Source: JAJDXW01 sp965202895 (lineage in GTDB: Bacteria > Pseudomonadota > Gammaproteobacteria > HK1). Taken from it: a DNA stretch of 64,000 nucleotides. The stretch's first letter is position 1. Each line of letters begins with the position of its first letter. Positions 32,801 through 41,850 of the stretch are shown here, in pieces. The stretch lies in assembly GCA_965202895.1 (NCBI GenBank), contig OZ241901.1, forward strand, positions 2,170,001 through 2,234,000, read 5' to 3'. The notes beneath the pieces are model-generated. The model ran no database searches and was not told where the DNA came from. It saw only the letters and a list, made by a program, of their open reading frames with translations. The position numbers were made by a program, and so were the translations under genes.

Positions 32801-35800
32801 ATCCGGAAGACCTTCATGACCTCGTCGCCGAGGTGGTTGATGACCTTGACCGCGATGCGGCCGGAGCGGGGTTTGGGGAAGGGGCGGGAGACGTCGCTGT
32901 GGAGGGTCGCCCAGGCAGCGGGGTCGATCTCTGCCTTGAGGGTGGTCCTGAGCGCCTTGTAGGGGTCGTTCGCGCCCAGGAAGTAGGCGTGGCGGACGAA
33001 GAAGCTCTCCTCGTCGTAGTCGGTGTCGATGAACCAGCAGGCGATGCCGTCCGGGCCGTCCGAGCGGACCTCGCCGGTGTTGGGGTGGAAGACGTCCACG
33101 CCGTTGATCCTGACCTGGATGTATTCGCCGTGGTCGTCCCCGCTTTCGGTAGAAGGCGATCCTTCGACGGAAGGGGCAGCTTCCGGGGATGCCGCTGCCT
33201 TCGGGGAAGCCGTCGCGTCGAGGATTTCGATGTCCGGCTCGCCGAAGATGACGAAGAGGTTGCCCTTGCCGGTGTTCTTGAGGTCGTTCGCCATGTGGAG
33301 GTCGGCGTTCATCCGCGCCTTGAGTACGGGAATGCGGCCGAGCCTGTCGAACTCCGACGAGTGGGCGTCATAGCTGAAGGCGCAGGCGACGAGCACGTCG
33401 AACCGGGCGTCGCCGGCCTCGCGGGCGGCGGCGACCAGATCCGGACGCGAGACCGTGCCGAACTCCGGGCCGACGAAGATGGCGGCGCGCTTCTCGGGGG
33501 CGGCGCCTTCCTCGTGGTCTTCGCCGCCGCCCTCGACGTACCGGCCTTCGGCGCAGACGAAGTGGCCCGGCCAGGGGAAGAGCGAGGCGAACGCGATCCG
33601 ATCCTCCCGGTGGGCCTGCTGGACGCCGGCGGTCTTGAGGTTTTCGAGGATCGTGGCGGTGAAGTCGGCCTCCTTTCCGTAGTGGCCTTCGGCATCCGCC
33701 ACCTTGTCGATCAGCTCGTCGTTCTCGTCCACTCCGAGCGTCCGGTGCGGGGAGACGCTTTCGACGGTGAACGGTCCCGCGGTGCGCACGGTGTTCCGGT
33801 CTTCATACGGCCGGTCGTAGAGGTACTCGTGGTCGGCCTTGGCCGCGATGGAGGCGTCGATCTCCCGCTGGCGCGCGATGCGCGCTTCCCACCAGCGGCG
33901 GTGCAGGCCGGTGGGGCCGGCATCCCACGGGTCGTGGGGCTGGGCGGGGAGGTCGTCCAGGGTATAGCTTCGGCCCAGGGCGCGGTTCAGGGTGTGCAGC
34001 GCCGCCGTCTGCTCGTCGTCGGTGCGCGCGGCCCGGACGCCGTTCCACGCCGCAGCCGCGGCCTCCGGCCACGGCTCGCCCGCCTCCCGGGGGATCTCCC
34101 ACTCCTCCCAGCTCCGGCCGAGCGCGGCGTTCAGCGCGCCGCGCAAGGGCTCCAACGTCTCCTGGAACTTCTCCCAGATGACGTCGATCTCGGCGTTGTT
34201 GGCGATGGACTTGAGGGTGACGTGGGGGACCCGCTCGTACACGAACCCCTGCCGGACCCTGCTCCAGGTAGGGGCGCTGCTCGGCGCGGTGCGGGTAACC
34301 TCCGCTTCCTTCCGCTGCCCTTCCGGGCTGTCCGCGAGGAGGTAGAAGGGGTAGCGGGCGCCCATCACGCGGGCGCGGGCGAGCGCGAGGGCCACACGGG
34401 AGGTGTCGATGGTGATCCAGCGGCGGCCCCACTGCTCGGCGACGTAGGCGGTGGTGCCCGACCCGCACGTCGGGTCCAGGACCAGATCGCCGGGGTCGGT
34501 GGTCATGAGGATGCAGCGTTGGACCATCTTCAGTGCCGTCTGAACGACGTACACCTTTTCGCCACCAAGTTGATTCTGACCGATAGTGTCCATCCAGATG
34601 TTCGTGAGCTGTTGCACGGGGAAATCATGGAAATACCGGATGTAGCCCAACAGCCCTCCCGAAGTTGCGTACACCCGATCTGCCTTGAGAAGACGATCCA
34701 TACCTTGTTGGTTCGTCTTCCATCGAAGCTGCAGGCTCGGGCGGTAATCTCGACCGCGATGCTTCACCGAAAACCACGATGCAGCACCTTCACCCTTCTC
34801 TCGACCGATGCTCTGACTCGTCAGATTGCTCGCAGTGAAGACTCGCCAGTTGTTAGGAAGATTCCCTCGTAATTCACCAGCAGTCAGCCCGCGCCGTTCA
34901 CCGCTTGGAAGCTGAACCTTTGTATAGCCGGTCCCGCCGTCTCCTCCTATCACCTTGCTCGTAAACAGAGATCGATACTTGGTTCGCGCGATGTCCTTTG
35001 CGTACCAAAGCAAGGTATCCAGTCCAGCAGGAAGATATTGCCCAGTGTTCCCGGTTGTCTTCCTGCATGTCACGGCCGCAACTGCGTTGTCCTCTCCAAA
35101 TACCTCGTCCATCAGCGCCCGCACCCGATGGACATTCTCATCCCCGATCTGAACGAAGATCGATCCGCTCTCCGTCAAGAGGTCGCGCGCCACCGTCAAC
35201 CGATCCCGCAGGTACGTCAGGTACGAGTGGATGCCGTCCCGCCACGTGTCCCGGAACGCCTTGACCTGCTCCGGCTCGCGGGTGATGTGCTCGGCCTTGC
35301 CGTCCTTCACGTCCCGGCTGGTGGTGGACCACTGGAAGTTGGAGTTGAACTTGATGCCGTAGGGCGGGTCGACGTAGATGCACTGCACCTTGCCGCGCAA
35401 CCCCTCCCGCTCCGCCAGCGACGCCATCACCTGGAGGGCGTCCCCCAGGATCATGCGATTGCTCCAGTGGGCGTCGTGCTGGTAGAACTCCGTCCGGGCG
35501 TTGCCGTCCGGCAGGCCGTTGAAGTCGGCGAAGAGGTCGATCTGCTCCCCGGAGGCCCCGCCTCCTGCGCCGCCGTGCCGGGCCAGATCGTCGATCAGCG
35601 CCTTGGGGTGCACCTTCTCCTGGATGTAGAGGGGAGGGGCCTGGACGATCAGGTCCGACCAGTCCTGCCCGTCCTTGCCGCGCCAGACGAGCTGCGGGTC
35701 GAGGTCCCGGTTGCGCCGTTCGTAGGCCACCCGGACCGGATTCAGCTCCTCGTCCCGCATCACCGGCTGGAACTCGACGGTGGGGATGTTCTTGCGGTTC

Positions 35801-35862
35801 GCGCCCTCGTGGGTCAGGGCCTCGACCGCCTTCGGGGTTCGCCGGCTTGGTCTTCTCGCCAT
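32797..35862 (-). CDS. Adenine-specific DNA methyltransferase, type III Mod-like
   Basis: A 1,021-residue beta-class methyltransferase: CIYVDPPYGIKFNSNFQW (motif IV, near 162) comes before LVLDPTCGSGTTAYVAEQW (motif I, near 458), as in type III Mod subunits. The middle carries specificity sequence; a Ser/Pro/Glu linker (SPKAAASPEAAPSVEGSPST) precedes a C-terminal domain VFHPNTGEVRSDGPDGIACW ... RSGRIAVKVINHLGDEV. It is longer than classic Mod (about 650). The start MARRPSRRTPKAVEALTH is 8 bases after ggagag. It is transcribed with res upstream and the AAA/DUF4276 pair downstream. A truncated second copy of its 3' end lies at 43757. Confidence 0.9.
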   Translation of the reverse strand: MARRPSRRTPKAVEALTHEGANRKNIPTVEFQPVMRDEELNPVRVAYERRNRDLDPQLVWRGKDGQDWSDLIVQAPPLYIQEKVHPKALIDDLARHGGAGGGASGEQIDLFADFNGLPDGNARTEFYQHDAHWSNRMILGDALQVMASLAEREGLRGKVQCIYVDPPYGIKFNSNFQWSTTSRDVKDGKAEHITREPEQVKAFRDTWRDGIHSYLTYLRDRLTVARDLLTESGSIFVQIGDENVHRVRALMDEVFGEDNAVAAVTCRKTTGNTGQYLPAGLDTLLWYAKDIARTKYRSLFTSKVIGGDGGTGYTKVQLPSGERRGLTAGELRGNLPNNWRVFTASNLTSQSIGREKGEGAASWFSVKHRGRDYRPSLQLRWKTNQQGMDRLLKADRVYATSGGLLGYIRYFHDFPVQQLTNIWMDTIGQNQLGGEKVYVVQTALKMVQRCILMTTDPGDLVLDPTCGSGTTAYVAEQWGRRWITIDTSRVALALARARVMGARYPFYLLADSPEGQRKEAEVTRTAPSSAPTWSRVRQGFVYERVPHVTLKSIANNAEIDVIWEKFQETLEPLRGALNAALGRSWEEWEIPREAGEPWPEAAAAAWNGVRAARTDDEQTAALHTLNRALGRSYTLDDLPAQPHDPWDAGPTGLHRRWWEARIARQREIDASIAAKADHEYLYDRPYEDRNTVRTAGPFTVESVSPHRTLGVDENDELIDKVADAEGHYGKEADFTATILENLKTAGVQQAHREDRIAFASLFPWPGHFVCAEGRYVEGGGEDHEEGAAPEKRAAIFVGPEFGTVSRPDLVAAAREAGDARFDVLVACAFSYDAHSSEFDRLGRIPVLKARMNADLHMANDLKNTGKGNLFVIFGEPDIEILDATASPKAAASPEAAPSVEGSPSTESGDDHGEYIQVRINGVDVFHPNTGEVRSDGPDGIACWFIDTDYDEESFFVRHAYFLGANDPYKALRTTLKAEIDPAAWATLHSDVSRPFPKPRSGRIAVKVINHLGDEVMKVFRI

Positions 35863-35981
35863 TCGTTCGTTCTCTCCAGCCGCCTCCGCAGAGCGCGATT
35901 CCAAGGCCTCCGGCTACCCGGAGGAGCGAGTCGCCACAAGTCCAAGGCAAGGCGCCCCGGATTGTCGCATGGATCGAAGAC

Positions 35982-36058
35982 CCGTCATTCCCGCGAAAGC
36001 GGGAATCCACTTCCATCATGAAAGTCATCATGGATTCCCGCTTTCGCGGGAATGACGG
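35982..36058. repeat. Inverted pair of dRS3-like palindromic repeats
   Basis: Each arm contains attcccgcgaaagcgggaat, itself a palindrome of the dRS3 type (ATTCCC-N8-GGGAAT). Two arms (35982-36009, 36031-36058) are perfect 28-bp inverted repeats of each other around 21 bp. Degenerate further copies follow to about 36105. They fill the 316-bp gap between res and mod. Confidence 0.85.
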
Positions 36059-36178
36059 TCTGAACTCGTGGGAATGGCGGTCTGTGCCTGCGAATGCGGG
36101 TGGTCCGAACAACGAATGCATGGGTAGCGGCTTCATGCAGCTTGCAGGCGTCTTCTGCCGATTTGTGCGTGGCAATCA

Positions 36179-39100
36179 TCACGGCAACGGGCTCTTGCGG
36201 CGCGGAACGTCGTCCAGGTCCGGCTGGCTGCCGCCGGCCATGATCAGGCGCTGGCCCGCCTCTCCCCGAGCCTCCCGCAGGAACGGCCCGACCACGCCTT
36301 CGAACCCGTCATGGATGCCGCGCTTCGCTTCGAGGTCGTCCCGCATCGTGTACACGTCCCGGAATTCGGCGAAGGCCCAGCGGCCGTAGCCGCCGTGGCG
36401 GTTCACCCCCGGCACCCAGCAGGTCTCCATCGCCGCCTTCTTGTCCTTGGCGTCCTCCCCCCGGTAGCCCTTGACCTCGACGACCAAGCGCAGGAGGTCG
36501 TCTTCGCCGTGCCCGTCGTCGAGCAGCACGATGAAGTCGGGGAGGTAGGTCCGGGGCTGCGGCCCGGAGCGGTACGGCGCCTCGAAGCCGAGGCCGTGGT
36601 TCTTCACCCAGGCGACCACCTGCGGATGCTTCTCGACCACCCGGCACAGTTCCGCCTCCCAGTCGCTGTCGAGGACGGCCCAGTTCACGTGGCAGCGCCC
36701 GGCGTCGGTCTCGTACCGGCTGGTCTTCGCGGTGTGGAAGTCGACGCGCGCCGTCGATCCGCTCGGATTGTACGGGTCGAGAACGACCTTGACCGGGCTC
36801 CCTCCCCTGAGCCGGGAGCGGGTGATGCCGTCCGCGATCCTCCGGCACGCCACGTCGGCGATGGTCTTGTACGTGACCTGCGAAACGCAGGTTCCGCCCT
36901 TGCAGACGAGATGGTCTTCCAGCCACCGGCGGACGATGCGCTTCAACTGCCCGAACAGGTGCAGCCGCGGCTCCCCGTCCGCGTCCCGGAACTCCTTCAG
37001 CAGCAGGTGCGAGGTGAGCTCGTACACCACCTGGGAGGTCCGCAGGCGGCCAGTGTGCGCGAGGTCGAGGTCCACGGACTCGCCGATGATCCCGGAGTTG
37101 CGGGTCTCGGTGGCGCCGACCAGCTCGGGGGTGAGCGCGAGCCCCGAGTCTTCGTTGAATTCGGCGGTGAGGCGGTCCGCGGGCAGCTCGACGCCGTAGC
37201 CCGCGACCCGCGGGAAGCGGATCTCCAAGTGGTCGCGGTCCGGCCGCACGGCCCGCACGTGTACGGTCCGGCGCGGGGGCTTGGGGCCCCGGGTGACGAC
37301 CGGCTCGGCGGTGAAGTCGAAGGGGATGCCGAGCACGTCCGCGTACTCGACGGGGAACCGCCCTGCCTCGTCCGGCTCGTAGGACTGGCGGCGAAGGGCG
37401 CGCCCGACCACCTGCTCGCAGAGTAGCTGCGTGCCGAACGCCCGCACCCCCAGCACGTGGGTCACCGTGTTGGCGTCCCAACCCTCGCTCAGCATGGACA
37501 CGGAGACGACGCAGCGAATCGAATCGCCGAGCCTCCCCGGCTTGCCGACGGTGTTCATGACCTCGCGGAGCAGATCTTCTTCGCTCAGGTCCTCGGCTTG
37601 GCGGCGGTCGCCGGTGCGTTCGACGATCTCGCGGCGAAACCGGTCGATCTCCGGGGCGGCCATCCGGCGGAAGCTCGGGTCGAGGGCTTCCCCGGATTCG
37701 AGCTGTTCGCTGTTGATCAACAGGGTGCGGGGGCGGCCGAAGGGGCGGCCGTCCGGGTCGAAGTTCCGGAACCGCGCGAGCCGTCCGTTCTCCAGCACCC
37801 GGGAGCCGTCCTCCCGCGTCCGGTGGAAGCCGGAGACGTAGTCGTACACCAGCTTCGACGCGGCGATGTTGTGGCAGACGATGATGAAGCAGGGGGGGAC
37901 GGGGACCCCCGCTTCCCGCCAGAGGTCGAACGTCTTCTCGTAGTGCCCGTAGAGGGCGTCGAGGGCGGTTTGAAGCTCCGGCGGCAGGCCGGCCGGATCG
38001 AGGGCGCCGCCGGCCTTTCCGCGTCCCTGCCTGGGCATCCGGGTCCGGATGTGTTTCCAGAGCTCCCGGTACATGGGCATCTCGTTGCCGGGCACGTTGT
38101 CCGCCACCGGCACCCTCGGCAGCTTGACGATGCCGCACTCGATGGCGTCCATCAGCGAGAAGTCGCACATCGTCCACGGAAACAGGGTGCCTTCCGCGTA
38201 GCCGGAGCCGCTCAGGAAGAAGGGGGTGGCGGAGAGGTCGATCACCCGGCCCACGCCGAGCTTCCGATGCACCGCTTCGAGGCCCGAGATCCACAGCCGG
38301 GCCGCTTCCCGGTTCTTCTCCGCCTCCTTCCTCTCGTCGCCCTCGAGGGCCGCCTCGTCGGTCTCGCCCCGCTTCTCGCGGTAGCAGTGGTGGGCTTCGT
38401 CGTTCAGCACCAGGACGTTCTTCATTCCCATGAGCTCGGGGCCGACCCGTTGCAGCATCCGCCCCCAGGACTCCCGGGTGTCGAGCGAGGGGCCGCGGCC
38501 CTGGAGGAGCTGCCGGCTCCCCTTCGCGAGCGCGCCGCGCTCCCGGCGCCGGAAGGCGTGGTAGTTGGTGATCACGATCTTCGCCCGGTCGAGATCGGCC
38601 AGCAGGTCGTTCGGGACGAGCTCGCGGGTGCGGTAGTAGCTGTCCGGGTCGTTCGGCTTCAGCACCCGCAGCCGGTCCCGGATGGTGAGGCCGGGGGTGA
38701 CGACCAGGAACCCCCGCGTGAACCGCCGGCTCTGCGGGCGGCGCACCGCGTTGACGGTCTGCCAGGCGATCAGCATGGCCATCACGGTGGTCTTGCCCGC
38801 GCCGGTCGCGAGCTTGAGCGCGAGGCGGAGCAGCCCCGGATTCGCTTCGTGGCTGGCGTCCTCCAGGTACTGGAGGAAGCGCCGGCCGGCCCGCCCCGCC
38901 CGCGGGGCGACCTCGGTGAGCCAGATGGCGGTCTCGACCGCCTCGACCTGGCAGAAGAAGGGCCGGACGCCGGTGAAACGGTGGTCCCGCCAGTGCCGGA
39001 GCAGGCGTGCGGTCTCCGGGGTCACCCGCCACTGGTGCGGGTCCGGTAGCTGCCGCCACGCGTCGACCTCGCGGCGCACGCCGTTGATGATCTCGGCGTG

Positions 39101-39358
39101 TTGCTCGTACTGCTGTTCGCGGGTCGAGAGCCCCTTGCCTTCGTCGAAGATCAGGGCTTCCTGGGATTCCTGCCCCGCCGCACCCCCCTTGCCCCCGCCG
39201 CGTTTCTTCGGCTTGGGGATGGGTGAGATGAAGGCGGCGCGGCGGCGGCTCTCGACGACGTTCTGCGTCGGCTGTCCGTCCGGGCCGAGCTCCCAATGCC
39301 GGGCCGGGCGCTCGTACGGAGAGTTCAGGATCGGGTTCTCGAAGAATCGGTTGTCCAC
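36179..39358 (-). CDS. DEAD/DEAH helicase with nuclease domain, type III Res-like
   Basis: A 1,059-residue SF2 enzyme. Helicase motifs in order: Q-like FFCQVEAVET, Walker A LATGAGKTTVMAML (near 181), LVVTPGLTIRDRL, TNYHAF, DEAH box LNDEAHHCYR (near 316), DLSATPFF, then SVSMLSEGWDANTVTHVLGV and QVVGRALRR. A C-terminal PD-(D/E)XK nuclease follows: YLPDFIVLLDD and LVVEVKGYRGED (near 958). This matches Res subunits of type III-like systems, which translocate or signal along DNA and cut with Mod. I chose the GTG giving VDNRFFENPILNSPYERP, since the second copy at 44309 keeps homology only to that point. Res precedes mod here, the reverse of the usual order. Confidence 0.9.
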   Translation of the reverse strand: MDNRFFENPILNSPYERPARHWELGPDGQPTQNVVESRRRAAFISPIPKPKKRGGGKGGAAGQESQEALIFDEGKGLSTREQQYEQHAEIINGVRREVDAWRQLPDPHQWRVTPETARLLRHWRDHRFTGVRPFFCQVEAVETAIWLTEVAPRAGRAGRRFLQYLEDASHEANPGLLRLALKLATGAGKTTVMAMLIAWQTVNAVRRPQSRRFTRGFLVVTPGLTIRDRLRVLKPNDPDSYYRTRELVPNDLLADLDRAKIVITNYHAFRRRERGALAKGSRQLLQGRGPSLDTRESWGRMLQRVGPELMGMKNVLVLNDEAHHCYREKRGETDEAALEGDERKEAEKNREAARLWISGLEAVHRKLGVGRVIDLSATPFFLSGSGYAEGTLFPWTMCDFSLMDAIECGIVKLPRVPVADNVPGNEMPMYRELWKHIRTRMPRQGRGKAGGALDPAGLPPELQTALDALYGHYEKTFDLWREAGVPVPPCFIIVCHNIAASKLVYDYVSGFHRTREDGSRVLENGRLARFRNFDPDGRPFGRPRTLLINSEQLESGEALDPSFRRMAAPEIDRFRREIVERTGDRRQAEDLSEEDLLREVMNTVGKPGRLGDSIRCVVSVSMLSEGWDANTVTHVLGVRAFGTQLLCEQVVGRALRRQSYEPDEAGRFPVEYADVLGIPFDFTAEPVVTRGPKPPRRTVHVRAVRPDRDHLEIRFPRVAGYGVELPADRLTAEFNEDSGLALTPELVGATETRNSGIIGESVDLDLAHTGRLRTSQVVYELTSHLLLKEFRDADGEPRLHLFGQLKRIVRRWLEDHLVCKGGTCVSQVTYKTIADVACRRIADGITRSRLRGGSPVKVVLDPYNPSGSTARVDFHTAKTSRYETDAGRCHVNWAVLDSDWEAELCRVVEKHPQVVAWVKNHGLGFEAPYRSGPQPRTYLPDFIVLLDDGHGEDDLLRLVVEVKGYRGEDAKDKKAAMETCWVPGVNRHGGYGRWAFAEFRDVYTMRDDLEAKRGIHDGFEGVVGPFLREARGEAGQRLIMAGGSQPDLDDVPRRKSPLP

Positions 39359-39582
39359 GTCCGTCCGTCTTCCCCGCGTCCGCCTCCCGCGCCTCCGGCG
39401 GCGGCCTCCCCTCCCCCCGGCGCCGGTGGGAAGTCTAACCGCACCCTCCCCTTCGCGCGCATCTCGCGGCCGGTGTTCGCGGGTCCCGCCGGGGTACGGA
39501 ACGAGGTCCCGCCATGATCGCGCCCCCGACCGCAACGTCTATACTCGCGCCGATCCGGGAACGCCAAGGGGGGGAGATCCCG

Positions 39583-39984
39583 ATGAAGACCATCTTGGTG
39601 CCGTTCCGTGACGATGCCACCGCGCAGGCGGCCCTGGACTTGGCATGCCGGGTGTCGAACGCGCGCGGCGCCCGCATCGAGGGCCTGTTCATTCAGACCG
39701 CCCCGCTCGTGTACGCGAGCGAGGGGATCGCCATCGGCGGCTACGTGACCCAGCTCGCGGACGAGGAGCAGCGCCGGGGAGACGAGGCGCGCGCGCGCTT
39801 CGTCGAGCGGCAGATACTTGGAGCGACCAAGGCGCTCAAGAAGAGGGGCGCCCGCCGTTTTTCGAGCATCGGATGGACTTGCGGAGACCAGAAGGACATC
39901 ATCGTCCTGTGTTCGATCGAGCCCTTCCCGGACTTTCGGGGTGCCGGAGCCGGCGGGTTACACCATGCGGTGGGCGAATCATGA
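39583..39984 (+). pseudogene. Universal stress protein fused to a GHKL restriction-enzyme scrap
   Basis: The first 77 residues are a UspA domain N-terminus (MKTILVPFRDDATAQAALDL, ACRVSNARGARIEGLFIQ). From about residue 78 it changes to ILGATKALKKRGARRFSSIG ... GDQKDIIVLCS, which aligns with the GHKL restriction protein at 28460 (TIGTTRALKKRVARRFSIIG ... GDQRDVIALCS) with about 25 residues missing in between. The rest is unrelated. So a stress-protein gene was cut and joined to an internally deleted, divergent restriction gene. A good ggggag precedes the ATG, so it may be expressed. Its stop overlaps the next vsr by four bases. Confidence 0.7.
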
Positions 39985-40400
39985 CAGACCGCGTAACTCC
40001 CCAGGTCCGTTCCAGAAATATGCGGAAAATCAAGGCTAAAGACACGGCCCCAGAGATTACCGTCCGTAGATACCTGCATGCAAACGGGATTCGTTACTCA
40101 CTGCATCGCCATGATCTCCCCGGTCGGCCGGACATGGTCTTGGCAAAGTACCGGACCGTCGTGCAGGTTCAGGGGTGCTTCTGGCACCAGCACCCGGATC
40201 CAGACTGCCGCGACGCCCGCGTCCCGAAGTCGAATCGTGATTACTGGATACCCAAGCTTCGGCGGACCATGGTGCGCGACGCCGAGAGCTTCGACGAGCT
40301 TGCCCGCCGTGGCTGGTCCGTCGAGATCGTTTGGGCCTGCCAGACCGGCGAAGCATCTCTGGCGAAATTGGTGGCACGAATCCGGGCGCGTCTTCCGTGA
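39981..40400 (+). CDS. vsr: Very short patch repair endonuclease, second copy
   Basis: A 139-residue Vsr, divergent from the one at 30486. Key segments: VRSRNMRKIKAKDTAPEITV, IRYSLHRHDLPGRPDMVLAK with the catalytic Asp, VVQVQGCFWHQHPDPDCRDA and YWIPKLRRTMVRDAESFDEL, then GWSVEIVWACQ. It presumably repairs deaminated sites of the C5 methyltransferase at 42786. It starts four bases inside the end of the stress-protein chimera, the same overlap that joins vsr to a GHKL gene elsewhere, supporting the view that a second restriction operon once stood here. Confidence 0.92.
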   Translation: MTDRVTPQVRSRNMRKIKAKDTAPEITVRRYLHANGIRYSLHRHDLPGRPDMVLAKYRTVVQVQGCFWHQHPDPDCRDARVPKSNRDYWIPKLRRTMVRDAESFDELARRGWSVEIVWACQTGEASLAKLVARIRARLP

Positions 40401-40600
40401 ATTTCGTGCTGTTTCAGTTCACCCCTCATAACGATCTTCCAGGGTGGATTGACCCGCTGCCCCCGATGGCTCGGGTGAAGGAGGCAGATACGAGTCATGT
40501 AGACTGGCGGCAAGCGTTTTGGTCCCGGCATCACTGCCTGGCCTCGGCTCCTGTACGGATGGGTCCGTATACCGGGAGGAGACAAGCGGGGCTGAGCGAG

Positions 40601-40629
40601 TTGAATGCAGAGACCAAGCCGGATACACT
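40601..40629 (+). promoter_or_regulatory. Candidate promoter for the ParB-like pair
   Basis: TTGAAT (40601-40606), 17-bp spacer, TACACT (40624-40629); initiation near 40636, 57 bp before the ATG with its strong aggagg. Only a moderate match. Confidence 0.35.
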
Positions 40630-40692
40630 GACAGCCGTACAAGGGATGCTTGCGGCCCGCTGGACTGCCGCCGTGCACAGGAGGAATACATA

Positions 40693-41850
40693 ATGGCGCC
40701 ATCCCCCGATGAATACGCTCCGGAGAGACGGCAGGTTACGCACGTCATGCTGAACCACCTTCTGTTGGATGACAGGAACCCACGTTTCGGGCTTCAGAAT
40801 CGAAGTGCGAGCCAGGAGCAAATACTCGATCTTATAGTGGAAAAATTTGGAGTGGACGACGTCCTGAGTTCGCTCGCGGTAAATGGCTACTTTGAAGCAG
40901 AGCCACTCGTATGTAGAAGGGTTCCCGAATCCGCCGATTTTACCGTTGTGGAAGGGAACCGCCGGCTCGCTGCCTGCCTGATCATAACCAAGGATGGGCG
41001 CTCATCCAACCAGGCAAAGCGCTCGGCGGAATTTTCACGCCTATGGAAAGAGCATGGGCGGCGAAAGATCGACCCGGTCCCTGCCATCACTTTCGACGTC
41101 CATGAGCAAGAAAGGGAGATTCTCTCATATCTCGGTGTCCGGCACATCGCCTCCGCTCAACCATGGGATTCATATGCAAAGGCTGCATGGGTTGCGCAGG
41201 TAGTCGAAGTCAATGAATTGAAGATAAAAGAAGTTTCAAGAATGATCGGTGACCGGCATAGGACAGTCAATCGTATGCTCGAAGGATACTATCTGGTCAG
41301 GCAGCTCACTGACGCGGGAATGTTCAACCAGCAGGACAGCCTCCGGCGCGGCAGAGGCAGCGTCACGGACTACCCATTCTCCTGGGTTTATACGATTCTC
41401 GGTTACACGGCGATCAGGAATTTCCTGGAATTGACCGATACGGAGGCGCATAGCGACCCGATAGAGGAAACAAATCTGGATAATGCCGCCCTTCTTCTTC
41501 GATCGATGTTCGGTGACAAGTCCCGGGGACGGAGCGCTGCTATCAGCGACTCACGTCAAATCGGTTCGCTTGCCTCCGCTTTTGCGGACAGGGAGAAGGT
41601 TCGGTTGCTTGAACAAGGTAAGACATTGTCTGAGATAAATGTTCTTACGCAACCTATCGAGCAGCGGCTCTCCGAGGGCCTTGGTGTCATACGGGACACA
41701 CTTCGTGACTTGATTGCTGGTTTATCGGAACAAGACATTCCGCAGGAGGTTGCCTTCGAGTTGGCTCCGGTTTCCGGCCGTATCCGCAGAATGGCGTCCG
41801 AATTGGACAGGAAGCTCAGGGAAGCTGCGTCGGGTGACGATGATGAATGA
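40693..41850 (+). CDS. ParB-like nuclease-domain protein
   Basis: A 385-residue protein with an N-terminal ParB/Srx-like domain: LNHLLLDDRNPRFGLQNRSA, AVNGYFEAEPLVCRRVPESA and FTVVEGNRRLAACLII, the GNRR motif of ParB-type CTPase or nuclease folds. A helix-turn-helix-like segment (LKIKEVSRMIGDRHRTVNRM) follows, then a helical C-terminal half. It is not a chromosome-partition ParB: no parA is near, and it sits in a restriction island. A strong aggagg precedes the ATG. Its end overlaps the next gene by 11 bases. A+T-richer codons mark it as acquired. It may guide or license the nuclease-like partner on DNA. Confidence 0.85.
   Translation: MAPSPDEYAPERRQVTHVMLNHLLLDDRNPRFGLQNRSASQEQILDLIVEKFGVDDVLSSLAVNGYFEAEPLVCRRVPESADFTVVEGNRRLAACLIITKDGRSSNQAKRSAEFSRLWKEHGRRKIDPVPAITFDVHEQEREILSYLGVRHIASAQPWDSYAKAAWVAQVVEVNELKIKEVSRMIGDRHRTVNRMLEGYYLVRQLTDAGMFNQQDSLRRGRGSVTDYPFSWVYTILGYTAIRNFLELTDTEAHSDPIEETNLDNAALLLRSMFGDKSRGRSAAISDSRQIGSLASAFADREKVRLLEQGKTLSEINVLTQPIEQRLSEGLGVIRDTLRDLIAGLSEQDIPQEVAFELAPVSGRIRRMASELDRKLREAASGDDDE

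Noticed and set aside
35982..36058. Inverted hairpins considered as a CRISPR repeat pair
   Set aside because: They are two dRS3-type palindromes in opposite orientation, not direct repeats with spacers.
39359..39535. N-terminal extension of the Res-like protein
   Set aside because: The extension is Arg/Gly-rich, and homology with the second copy ends at the GTG at 39358.
40693..41850. ParB-like gene as chromosome or plasmid partitioning gene
   Set aside because: No ParA ATPase or parS-like repeats nearby, and it overlaps a nuclease-like gene in a restriction island.
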